A DNA stretch of 64,000 nucleotides, from assembly GCA_014607495.2 (NCBI GenBank), contig CP053157.1, forward strand, positions 2,542,001 through 2,606,000, given 5' to 3'. Position 1 is the first letter of the stretch. The number at the start of each line of letters is the position of its first letter. The stretch is from Carposina sasakii. Lineage: Eukaryota > Arthropoda > Insecta > Lepidoptera > Carposinidae. Both the position numbers and the translations under genes were made by a program. The notes beneath the pieces are model-generated. The model was not told where the DNA came from. It saw only the letters and a program-made list of their open reading frames with translations, and searched no databases. Of this stretch, positions 57,401 to 64,000 are shown one piece after another.

Positions 57401-57926
57401 TTTATAATCCTCTGGCTACCCCATTAAATTGTATGTATGTATTATGGAGAGCAGCAAATATATCAACTGGTCGCCTGAACTACTCTAACGCCGAAAACTG
57501 GATGTCAGCGATTTGCGGGGCGACGGCGGGAGCGGGCGCGGCTCATTGCTCGGACGCCGCTCCGCGCACCGCTGCCATCCAGTTCCCTTCAATAAGAATC
57601 TATGTGTTTATCGTACCGCTCCCGCTGCCGCTGTCATCCCGCTAATCGCAGACATCCAGTTTTCGGCCTTATAGACCAGATTTATTTCAGAGTTTGACGA
57701 AATAATTGGACCTTAGCAAGATTTATTAGGAAGGTAGGTATTTGATTAAAGTTTTCTATGTACTTTCCCCTTCTTAGTGAAAACATTCCAATATACCTGC
57801 AGTCTCTCCATCAAAGATGAAGATCGGGAAGAACGGCACCCCCTTGTTCTCTAAAGCGGCGTGGAGCGCAGGGTTGTCGTGCAGTCGCAGACCATGTCGG
57901 AACCAGAGAACGCTGCCGCCTAACAT
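45371..57926 (-). CDS. cry1: Cryptochrome 1 (Drosophila-type, light-sensing), 12 coding exons, 534 aa
   Basis: FAD-binding blue-light photoreceptor of the photolyase/cryptochrome family. In insects CRY1 binds TIMELESS in light and resets the circadian clock. Coding exons (minus strand): 57797-57926, 57080-57226, 56387-56574, 55942-56058, 51921-52054, 51161-51256, 50637-50713, 49908-50034, 49436-49618, 48942-49109, 48125-48248, 45371-45484. They sum to 1605 nt with every phase matching and no internal stop. The N-terminal half is the photolyase-like domain ([16 protein letters not shown]); the C-terminal half binds FAD. W329, W384, W407 and W381 match the fly CRY electron-transfer tryptophans W342, W397, W420 and W394. 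H365 matches H378, C403 matches C416, and F521-M522-W523 matches the FFW tail motif, all at a constant offset of 13. This excludes CRY2 and 6-4 photolyase. A 5' UTR exon probably lies upstream. Confidence 0.95.
45525..45783. mobile_element. TA-flanked foldback MITE in cry1 intron 11
   Basis: Same family as 31044-31306, with CAGGGTGTAAC ends and near-complete hairpin arms, flanked by TA. It lies only 40 bases upstream of the exon 12 acceptor in the direction of cry1 transcription. Confidence 0.8.
46168..46431 (+). mobile_element. 5'-truncated LINE 3' end (GEAYVQQWT family)
   Basis: Longest copy of this family here. Ends [16 protein letters not shown] followed by (GAT)n. Antisense within cry1 intron 11. 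Confidence 0.65.
46806..46987 (+). mobile_element. 5'-truncated LINE 3' end (GEAYVQQWT family)
   Basis: Shorter copy about 370 bases after the previous one. Reads ...[16 protein letters not shown] and a stop. Confidence 0.65.
47453..47760 (-). repeat. CpG-richer repeat-like segment in cry1 intron 11
   Basis: The minus strand has a 60-codon frame (47507-47689), arginine-rich and without a known domain, in sequence more GC-rich than its surroundings. It looks like a transposon-derived fragment, but I cannot name it. Confidence 0.3.
48125..48248 (-). CDS. cry1: cry1 exon 11
   Basis: Residues 456-497: [36 protein letters not shown] and RHAMS. The acceptor is CTTTTCTTCAG. The GTGGGT donor is the only one that keeps phase with exon 12. 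Confidence 0.92.
48336..48482 (-). repeat. Dispersed repeat family H in cry1 intron 10
   Basis: Contains 'gataagttgctagattatc' and 'gcctgagagaaagctcg', the reverse complement of the family H core. Confidence 0.55.
48510..48608 (-). repeat. Extra copy C of the cry1 exon 10 3' half; candidate cassette exon 48522-48605
   Basis: Repeats the part of exon 10 that encodes [12 protein letters not shown]...RRYV.EL..MPSVF, including the GTGAGT donor. A 4-base insertion after GEYV shifts the original frame. A pyrimidine-rich acceptor ending GTCCAG at 48606 would define an exon 48522-48605. That exon is 84 nt, keeps the phase of exons 10 and 11, and has no stop. Whether it is ever spliced in cannot be told from sequence. 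Confidence 0.7.
48729..48790 (+). mobile_element. LINE 3'-end fragment inside the cry1 duplication
   Basis: 'tggcgtgctctgggggaggc' to 'gtggactgcaatatgctgat', the terminal stretch of the GEAYVQQWT family. A shorter scrap lies at 48901-48930 between copies B and A. Confidence 0.6.
48791..48888 (-). repeat. Extra copy B of the cry1 exon 10 3' half (decayed)
   Basis: Encodes [12 protein letters not shown] on the minus strand, then diverges with a deletion. The donor position reads AT instead of GT (catatgaatt), so it cannot splice as exon 10 does. Confidence 0.8.
48942..49109 (-). CDS. cry1: cry1 exon 10
   Basis: Residues 400-456: [20 protein letters not shown], then TSECACPV and [17 protein letters not shown]. 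Contains C403 and W407. The donor at 48941 is GTGAGT. Reading past it would give a false stop one codon later, which explains why the frame appears to end there. Confidence 0.95.
49205..49357 (+). repeat. Dispersed family F repeat in cry1 intron 9
   Basis: 'actacgcaacggaattt' through 'agggacccgccccggcttcg' to 'gtcgtgggcggccactag'. Confidence 0.6.
49436..49618 (-). CDS. cry1: cry1 exon 9
   Basis: Residues 339-400: [55 protein letters not shown]-binding core with H365, W381 and W384. Confidence 0.96.
49908..50034 (-). CDS. cry1: cry1 exon 8
   Basis: Residues 297-339: [20 protein letters not shown] through [17 protein letters not shown]. Contains W329. Acceptor GTTTGCAG, donor GTATCG. Confidence 0.95.
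50115..50268. mobile_element. Internally deleted TA-flanked foldback MITE in cry1 intron 7
   Basis: Ends in 'gttacaccctg' like the 31044 family, with the pairing 'gcccactata' / 'tataatgggc'. The left terminus is degraded. Confidence 0.5.
50415..50600 (-). repeat. Dispersed repeat family H in cry1 intron 7
   Basis: 'gacaagttgccagcacatc' and 'gcctgagagaacgcccc' match the reverse complement of the family core. A further scrap lies near 51100-51140. Confidence 0.55.
50637..50713 (-). CDS. cry1: cry1 exon 7
   Basis: Residues 271-297: [16 protein letters not shown] ... NLSNTQFIS. Short 77-nt exon with a CTTTCAG acceptor and GTATGT donor. Phases match both neighbours. Confidence 0.93.
51161..51256 (-). 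CDS. cry1: cry1 exon 6
   Basis: Residues 239-271: [20 protein letters not shown] then [12 protein letters not shown]. Typical cryptochrome/photolyase S.yL..G..s.R motif region. Donor GTAAGT. Confidence 0.96.
51747..51807. mobile_element. Half copy of the CCCCCTGAATACC foldback family
   Basis: 'caattttcgctatcgc' to 'ggtaattaaggggctg' matches one arm of the elements at 44003 and 53830. Lies in cry1 intron 5. Confidence 0.55.
51921..52054 (-). CDS. cry1: cry1 exon 5
   Basis: Residues 195-239: [44 protein letters not shown]. The GGETTAL motif is strongly conserved. Acceptor TCCTCCAG, donor GTATGT. Confidence 0.96.
52407..52531 (-). mobile_element. 5'-truncated LINE 3' end (GEAYVQQWT family)
   Basis: Reverse complement of the family end, here sense with cry1 and in intron 4. 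Confidence 0.65.
52532..53829. other. cry1 intron 4 sequence, no exon seen
   Basis: A 111-codon + frame at 52815-53150 is antisense to the intron and shows no known domain. 'agggcggatccagc' (53467 area) is a scrap of a common transposon terminus, also seen near 46678 and 55455. Confidence 0.35.
53830..54020. mobile_element. 191-bp foldback MITE (CCCCCTGAATACC family), copy 2
   Basis: Closely matches 44003-44190, with the same terminal and internal pairing. Lies in cry1 intron 4. Confidence 0.75.
54115..54246 (+). repeat. Dispersed family G repeat
   Basis: 'gttgcccgcgactccgtcc' then 'ggactgcagaaaaaaca', with the 'gtgtcagctaactccatac' stretch shared with 59104. Confidence 0.55.
55013..55260 (-). 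mobile_element. LINE ORF2 C-terminal remnant
   Basis: The minus-strand open frame (55018-55215) reads [37 protein letters not shown], then [14 protein letters not shown]. This is the family's terminal GRPPxRWxDD...W...QQW signature, ending in a stop. 5'-truncated copy in cry1 intron 4. Confidence 0.75.
55425..55475. repeat. Small palindromic G/C-run repeat
   Basis: 'aggggggggtcatg' is answered by 'catgacccccccccctgg', then GGATCCGCC. It is probably the end of the transposon family whose scraps lie near 46678 and 53467. Long G and C runs make the exact length unsafe. Confidence 0.4.
55578..55716. mobile_element. Short hAT-like MITE in cry1 intron 4
   Basis: CAGTGCCGTAAATAG at the left and the complement of 'ctatttacgacacta' at the right. 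A possible 8-bp duplication TATGTATG (55570-55577, 55719-55726) is offset by two bases on the right. Confidence 0.55.
55942..56058 (-). CDS. cry1: cry1 exon 4
   Basis: Residues 156-194: [39 protein letters not shown]. Acceptor GTTTCCAG, donor GTTAGT. Confidence 0.95.
56387..56574 (-). CDS. cry1: cry1 exon 3
   Basis: Residues 93-155: [37 protein letters not shown] and [12 protein letters not shown]. Photolyase-like alpha/beta domain. Donor GTAAGT. Confidence 0.96.
57080..57226 (-). CDS. cry1: cry1 exon 2
   Basis: Residues 44-92: [48 protein letters not shown]. Acceptor TTATTTAG, donor GTTAGT. Confidence 0.96.
57283..57425 (+). repeat. Dispersed repeat family H in cry1 intron 1
   Basis: 'ttcactagaatacatcagctg' region, 'cattctctcaggcgataaga' and 'ctaccccatt' match the family. 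Confidence 0.55.
57797..57926 (-). CDS. cry1: cry1 exon 1 (first coding)
   Basis: Residues 1-44: [40 protein letters not shown]. The start is chosen at the ATG directly before the conserved LGG(S/N)VLWFRHG. A good acceptor (TTTTCGCAG at 57935) lies 9 bases upstream, so the exon probably begins at 57934 and is preceded by a non-coding exon I cannot place. Confidence 0.92.
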
Positions 57927-58252
57927 GGCTAACTCTGCGAAAATGGAGTTTAGTTGATTAACTAACAGCCACATTACTATCCGATTACTCACACTCTGTT
58001 CAATTATTAGATATACATGGTAGTATAGTATGAAAAGAATCCAAAATGAGGGTATCATTAAAGGAAAATTAGAACGAGAATAATTACCAGCGGTGCGAAG
58101 CGGAGACTGGATATATTAACCAAATAGGATTTCAGGATTGGAGCTGAGCCGATATTTTATACAAATGCTTCTCCACTCCGCTCTCGTTTAGGTAGCTTAT
58201 CTGCACTTTCGCCTGCTGCTAAATCAGCTGCATCTCCTTCCGTGCAAGTCGA

Positions 58253-58525
58253 GTAACCAGGACATTTCGATTAAACGGACAGGACTATACATGTGTGAGC
58301 CCAGTGAAAATACGATTGAAGGGAGTTAGTGGCCATTCAGTGCACGTATTTGCTACTTTTAGGCTTTCTAGAGGTGCCGCTGACGGTTATTTGCCCGATG
58401 CCGGCACCCTTATCTAAAATCTGCCGACAGCGAATGTGTCAGAACTCGGGACGATGCTTTAAAAATATCCAGGACACCCCAAAAAACAGGACATGTCCTG
58501 AGTAAACAGGACAGTTGGCAACCCT
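58253..58525. repeat. Degraded transposon-like repeat (GGACATGTCC motif)
   Basis: Contains paired 'aggacatttcg'/'acaggacatgtcctgag' motifs and ends 'acagttggcaaccct', resembling termini of common insect non-autonomous elements. No duplication identified. Confidence 0.35.
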
Positions 58526-58959
58526 ACATTAACAAATAAGGCAAATTAACAAATTTATATAAGTAGTAAAAGTTAATCTTTCATGTTTGTACCAGTCTAT
58601 AAAGTAGGTAAATAGTACTAATTAGTGTACAAACTTGTGTATAAATATTATGACACTCATTTCATCACCAATCGTAGTAATTTCTCGATTAAAATCAACA
58701 TCACACGATCATGTCACAGCAAATTCTATTTTTAGACAATCAAGGACAAAATCTATGACCTAGGTCTTGCTGCGCGGTTATAATACCTATAGTTGCACCA
58801 GGAAATCGCAATTGCATAATACCTAGACAATGCACACATGCACGGCTGCATTCGAGGCAATAACACTCCGATAACAGCTCGCATTATGAAACTTTATTAT
58901 ACTAACTAAGCCGATTATTTCAACATCAGTTTTCTCCTGGCTTCTCGCGTTCACGCTTC
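58526..58959. other. No gene seen
   Basis: AT-rich sequence upstream of cry1. It could hold its promoter or first non-coding exon, but no initiation site is evident. Confidence 0.35.
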
Positions 58960-59095
58960 TTTCACAGAGGGGTAGGCCGAGATCACGGATCTCCACTTGC
59001 TACGGTCCTGAGTCCTGACACATCTCTTTCGCTTTATCTACTTTCATGATATTCTTAATGCACGCCTGTCGGTTTAGGGTACTCTTAACCTGACC
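58960..59095. repeat. Dispersed lepidopteran repeat
   Basis: 'ggatctccacttgctacgg' to 'ctgtcggtttagggtactc'. This phrase is familiar from abundant lepidopteran retroelement 3' regions, but no second copy lies in this window. Confidence 0.35.
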
Positions 59096-59103
59096 TTTAT
59101 CTG

Positions 59104-59345
59104 GAACTAGTAGATACCCGCGACTTCGTCCGCGTGGACTGCAGAAAAAACAAAATGTCGAAATTATCCGGGATAAAAATATTTTCCCGGGGTAAAAAGT
59201 AGCTATGTGTTAATCTAGCCAGGGTGTCAGCTAACTCCATACCAAATTTTATTAAGCTCCAGCCGTTTTTATGTGAAAGAGTAATAAACATCCATCCATC
59301 CATTCATGCATACTTACAAACTTTCGCGTTTATAATATTAATACG
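59104..59345 (+). repeat. Dispersed family G repeat
   Basis: Good copy from 'ctagtagatacccgcgacttc' to 'cgtttataatattaatacg', the usual tail of this family. Confidence 0.6.
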
Positions 59346-60899
59346 ATTTTACCATTTCTAGATTTTTTTCATTTGATTGACAAAATACCTAGCCTCGCAG
59401 GAGGAGTACTTTTTGTCCCGGATGTCTTTCGTGGAGGTGAGACGCATCATTTTCGCGACCAGCAACATACTCTCTTTCTTAGCTAATAACAGAGTTTATA
59501 ATCATTTTAAGTCGTCATCCTAGGATCTTAGGCGAAGTTTTAAAATGAGGCTGGTCTTTATTGAATGTCTACAGAGATAGGAGAGGCAAAGAAATAAGTA
59601 GTTTTCTTTGCTTTCCCTGCCTTTTATCTACTTTTTATCTAAACAAAATACAATTAATTAATTAATACATTTTGTGGTTTATTTTTCTGAAATCCACGTG
59701 GATAAGCTCGTGAGAAAATGTTAATTCGTAACTAAATACATACATTATGTATGATACAATTCTATCTCACGAATAGGAATCAATTGATATACATACAGCC
59801 AATTTCTATACCTGCCCCTCTAGCATGGCTACGTAACGTGGATATCGATAAAGGATTTCCATTTTAGCCAACTTGTCACTATGGTCTATGACATCAAGCT
59901 AAAAACTATAGAATTAGTACCATAGAGCTATTCAGATGATGTATGCAGATATGCACTTAATCAAAAGTAATGCAATTCATAAAATACCTTAAAATAGTCG
60001 CTCTTGTTCCTCCTTTTGAAAACCACACAAACTAGTAACAAGTTACAAAAAGGACAAGATGAAACATACCACACTACAAATTTCTACTAGGAAAACAGTA
60101 CAAAACGTAAATTGTTTAAGAAATAACGGATTAATGCACCGGTCACCACGAGAGGCGAACGTGTACTGACTGAAGAGTATGGAAAATGGAAATTCGAGAA
60201 TGTTCCGCGCTGAAGATGAAACCCTATGAAGTAATTACAACTTGCATAGGACCCTTTGTCGCTGGCTGCTAATAAACGGTTCCCTACTTTGATATTGTGC
60301 CAGCCAATTAAAACCTTTTACGCTACATGTAGGTACCTAAATGGTAAAAAGCGTTCTACGGTTTCTATTTTTTATGCTTTAATAATAAAAATATTATTAT
60401 ATACATAAAGTTGATATAAATGCCCTTATTTATACACTCACATGGATCTCGGTCTGAAATAAATGATTTTTATTCTCAATAAATTAATTCATTTTATTAA
60501 CCAAGTCCCGCATTAAGATCCCTAAGGTCGAGTATCGTGGGTAGTTACTGAACAATGGTAAATACTTAGGACCACATTTATTTGCGTGAAAAAAAGACGA
60601 ATCTAATAACACCTCTCAAGTTCAAATGCGACAAGCTTTAGCGTTTAGGCTCAAGACAAGAGCATGCCAAAGAAATATACACACGAAACAAACGTACACT
60701 CGAAAAATATAACCCTTATTTGGGCGCAGTCAGATAATAAGAGGCCTTCATTTTCCTTAGACATTCGCTAAATCACGTGGTAAAGTCTAACCGTTTGCGT
60801 TGTTGATGGAAATGTTACGATAACGAATATCAAGGTAAAAAATTATGACGTGGGTCGTCCTTAGCGCAGAAATACGCATTAGCATACGCATGAGTTAGC
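59346..60899. other. No gene seen
   Basis: AT-rich. No exon, RNA gene or recognised repeat beyond simple 'aattaattaatt' sequence at 59650. Confidence 0.4.
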
Positions 60900-61220
60900 A
60901 TCTCTACTTAGTCTGTGGCTTCGGGTTACGGGCCTTGGGGCAACCCCTGTGCCTGGGCAATTTTCTCGGCGCGCAACAACGCGCGCCGGTATCTTGTGTG
61001 GCCCTTAAAGAGGGGCACATGGGTCAGAGAGTTTTGGGAAGGGAAAGATTCGGCTGGCCGGGGGACGCGGACCGGGCTAGTCGACACCAGGGTGCGCCCG
61101 GCCACTTGAGCTACCGCGGCCGCCGGCCAGTTTGCGAAAGAATAGGAAGGATGGATAGAAGAAGAAAAGGAAGGAAGGATCTTCCCTTAAGGGTGAAAGA
61201 GGGAGAAAAAGATGCCAGGT
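60900..61220. repeat. GC-rich repeat-like block
   Basis: About 320 bases of markedly GC-rich sequence ('cggcgcgcaacaacgcgcgc', 'ggtgcgcccggccacttgag') with two overlapping short frames (60915-61109, 60935-61222). It ends in a purine-rich stretch. It resembles a high-copy lepidopteran retrotransposon fragment, but family and reading frame are undetermined. Confidence 0.4.
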
Positions 61221-61986
61221 AAGTATGTCATGTAGCTTGCCTACCTACTTATACCTTTAATTCCGTGGCGAAGTTTTTAAATGTTTCCCTTTTAAATGTG
61301 TAGATTTAACACAATAAACATCTAGGTACAGAAACTGATACTATTCCGCCACAATTTTACAGGGTGTAACAAAAGGGGTATGTTAAGGCGGTGTGATCAG
61401 ACAAAAGAGGTATTTTAGAATCGATTTTTTAAATACTTGTCCGATTACCACAGTTCCAATTTTTTTTATATTATTATTTAAATCTTTATCAAGTTTGTGG
61501 CCAACGTGGAAACTCAATTACTTAAAAAATTCTCGATAGAATTTCGATTTGAAAATTACCTTTTTTACGTTCTTATAAGCGATATATCTTGAAAACTATT
61601 GTGAATATCAACACGAAACTTGCATAGTTGTATAGCGCTTTATCAGATCTAGTTTATGGCCAAAGTACATTTTTTGTAAATTTTGTAGATAATTAACAAT
61701 TAATAAAAAACACATCTACAACTACGCTGTGTTCTAATCCTTGCACTGGCCAGTCTCGCTCGGAACATTCAGTACCGCCGTGACCACTGTCAACGCCGGT
61801 TCTGTGCTTGTTTTTTCGCGCGCAAATACATAATATAAAATACTATATTTATTTAGTAAGTAGACTTGGGAAATCGTAGTGTAACAAAAGTTACAAAAAA
61901 GAAAGACCTTACGTAAAAAAGACTTACGTAGAAAACGTTAAGTACCTACCTACATAGATACTTTAGAGTATGTTTTAGATTGTACT
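61221..61986. other. No gene seen; solo foldback-MITE end at 61362
   Basis: 'cagggtgtaacaaaagggg' at 61362-61380 is a lone end of the 31044 MITE family. The rest is AT-rich. Confidence 0.4.
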
Positions 61987-62200
61987 AACGCCCGCCCACG
62001 GCTTTGCCCGCGTGAGAGTGCATTACTCCCGTGCGAAGCCGAGGCGGGTCCCTAGTTACATTATTATAAACCTTCCTTGTGAATCACTTTATCTATTAAA
62101 AAAACCGCATCAAAAAAATCCGTTCCCTAGTTTGAAAGATATAAGCATACCTATACATAGAGACAGACATCAGAAAGCGACTTTGTTTTATAATATGTAG
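61987..62200 (-). repeat. Dispersed family F repeat
   Basis: 'acgcccgcccacggctttgc' to 'agcgactttgttttataat', the reverse complement of the 1535 copy. Confidence 0.6.
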
Positions 62201-62453
62201 TGATTTCGTATTTAAAAATGATATTCATAAGTAGGTAATTATGTTACGTGTCTATTTTACCATTTCTACCTAGTATAATTTTATTTATCTAGGTACTTAG
62301 TTTTTTTTAGATCCACAAAATCCCGGGAAAAAAATCCGGGATTTTTCCGAACATTTTGTGCAAAAGTTTACGTGTGTTAGTATAGTCCTCTTTATGACAT
62401 TAAACTGCAAATAACTTAGTATCAATAGCAAATATAACAAGTAGCAGTATATA
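62201..62453. other. No gene seen
   Basis: AT-rich spacer with a small inverted repeat (atcccggga around 62320-62345). Confidence 0.4.
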
Positions 62454-62718
62454 CAGGGTGTAACAAAAAGGGTATGGTAAGCGAAATACTATAAAAACAA
62501 CCCACTGTAGATAACATATCCCGAAATTTTTAGACTAGTAATCGCATGTTTATTTTTCAGGATTGTATGTTCATAATATTCCTGAGTGGGTTAGGTGTTC
62601 TCCATACTATCTGGACAAATAAATATATGATTTTTAGTCTCAAATTTTGGTGATAGGTTTTTTATAGTGGGTTATATTCATAGCTTTTCGGTTAACATAC
62701 CCCTTTTGTTACACCCTG
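62454..62718. mobile_element. TA-flanked foldback MITE (CAGGGTGTAAC family)
   Basis: 265 bp. Termini match 31044 and 45525, and the arms are more diverged. TA on both sides. Confidence 0.75.
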
Positions 62719-62811
62719 TATATACACCACTTTGGGGGATAATGGGCGTGACTATTATGTATATATGTATATGATTTCAAATTGTTTCGAACATAAATCC
62801 CTAAGTTGCCC

Positions 62812-63540
62812 GCGAATCCCTAGCTGTCCCGCGACTTCGTCCGCGTGAAGTAGTGACTTTCGGCAGCATTTTAAAATTTTTTAGGCTAATTATTTTGCAA
62901 GTAAAACACATGTACATTAAAATAAGTTATTAAGCTTATTTAAGTACATTTTTATATGCGACGTTTTTAGTACGATTTTTACGATTTTTAAAAGAGCTGT
63001 TTGTTGCATATTGTCCTACTTGATAATCATTATGAAGTTGTACTCGCATATTTGTAGTGAGACAAAACTTTTAAAAATGACGCAATTTCCATAAAAACTT
63101 TCATCTTACATCCCTTTTTTGCATATGGCGCGCAGTGCTTGGCAAGTTTCTTACTTAATTCTCTGTATTGTTCTGTTCTATATTTTTATTTTCTGAGCCC
63201 TAAGCTTTTTTCCGATGTCATCACACAAAATTTTTCACCCCCTATTTTTAGCTCCTTTAGGGTATTCTTTTATAAACTTTGAATGTCGTATTTATTTATA
63301 TCTAATGAAAAGCCTAAAAAATAAGTTTTAAGCTTCTATCTTAAAAAATGACGTAATTTCCATACAAACTTTCATCCACAATTTCAACACCTTACATCTC
63401 TTTTTTGCATTAAAAAGTAGCCTATGTCCTTTCTCAGGCTCTAGACTATCTCTGTACCAAATTTCATTTAAATCGGTTCAGTAGTTTAGGCGTGATTGCG
63501 TAACACACAGACAGACAGAGTTACTTTCGCATTTATAATC
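62812..63540 (+). repeat. Long family G relative with internal duplication
   Basis: Starts 'ctgtcccgcgacttcgtccg' and ends 'ttactttcgcatttataatcc'. Inside, 'tttccatacaaactttcatc'-type sentences occur twice (about 63085 and 63355). Non-coding. Confidence 0.5.
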
Positions 63541-63725
63541 CGAAGGAAGAATTCGAAGATCATACTTTAATACCACTTTGGGGTAGAAGAGTTATAAATA
63601 ATAATGTGTATTATCCAGCAACTGCAACCTATAACCGATCATAGTTATTTGTTTAGGAGATATTTTTAATTGCACATCAAATAAATAATCGCCCATAAAT
63701 TTAATCTCATCTTTTATATACTTTA

Positions 63726-63727
<2 letters not shown>

Positions 63728-63762
<35 letters not shown>

Positions 63763-63940
63763 ATCACGCCTTTATCCCTTACGGGATAGGCAGAGTACCA
63801 AGGGCCGATAGAACCACATGGTGCCACTTCTGACCAATTTTGAGGGTATAGTTGAGATATACAAGTTCGGTTAGTAGTGACAGATGGTCAGCCCATCGCC
63901 TACAAAACATCAAGACCCTCTTGTTCCTCTACTGACTTGT
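63728..63940 (-). repeat. (CATA)n microsatellite with retroelement-like flank
   Basis: About eight CATA units followed by 'tcacgcctttatcccttacg' and 'gaaccacatggtgccactt', a combination abundant in lepidopteran genomes as the 3' end of a dispersed retroelement. Confidence 0.5.
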
Positions 63941-64000
63941 ACAGTATGCCCTTTATATACTTTATTACAGCAATTAAATTATTTTAGTACAAATAAACTC
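63941..64000. other. Window edge, no feature seen
   Basis: AT-rich end of the window. Confidence 0.3.

Overview
The window looks like a moth or butterfly (Lepidoptera) nuclear chromosome. It is AT-rich and gene-poor. Its two genes have short spliced exons, and it is full of repeat families I recognise as lepidopteran: LINE 3' ends reading ...GEAYVQQWT..., '(C)CCGCGACTTCGTCCGCGTGG' fragments, tRNA-derived SINE-like units and foldback MITEs. There is no bacterial-type operon, rRNA operon or CRISPR array.

Two protein-coding genes can be assembled exon by exon, and they converge tail to tail. NUBP2 (41246-43157, + strand, 4 exons) encodes the cytosolic Fe-S cluster scaffold P-loop NTPase. As given it needs two single-base corrections, one in the first exon and one near the stop. 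cry1 (57926 down to 45371, - strand, 12 coding exons) encodes a complete 534-residue Drosophila-type light-sensing cryptochrome. All splice phases fit, and the photoreduction tryptophans and C-terminal tail motif sit at a constant offset from Drosophila CRY.

Region by region: 1-2402 holds LINE and MITE fragments. 2403-6716 is a nested pair: a foldback element interrupted by a Transib (RAG1-like) DNA transposon at 3037-6628, with an exact 5-bp target duplication, RAG-type CACAGTG termini and a frameshifted transposase. 6717-27100 has no convincing gene, only scattered SINE/MITE/foldback repeats. 27145-29672 is a tandem array of a tRNA-like SINE-type unit; a second element sits in the A-tract of the unit and was amplified with it. 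29673-38600 is repeat-rich with no gene seen. 38670-39900 is a degraded RTE-like LINE reverse transcriptase (- strand), flanked by a short TTAGG-type tract. 41246-43157 is NUBP2, and 45371-57935 is cry1 with many MITEs in its introns. 57936-64000 is repeats again.

The most interesting feature is in cry1. The 3' half of exon 10, including its splice donor, is present twice more in intron 10. One extra copy has lost its donor. The other keeps donor and acceptor and would make an 84-nt, stop-free, frame-preserving cassette exon. The Transib insertion is the other highlight, because its empty target site can be read from the opposite arm of the foldback it landed in. I did not find a defence system, gene cluster or other wholly new multi-gene system.
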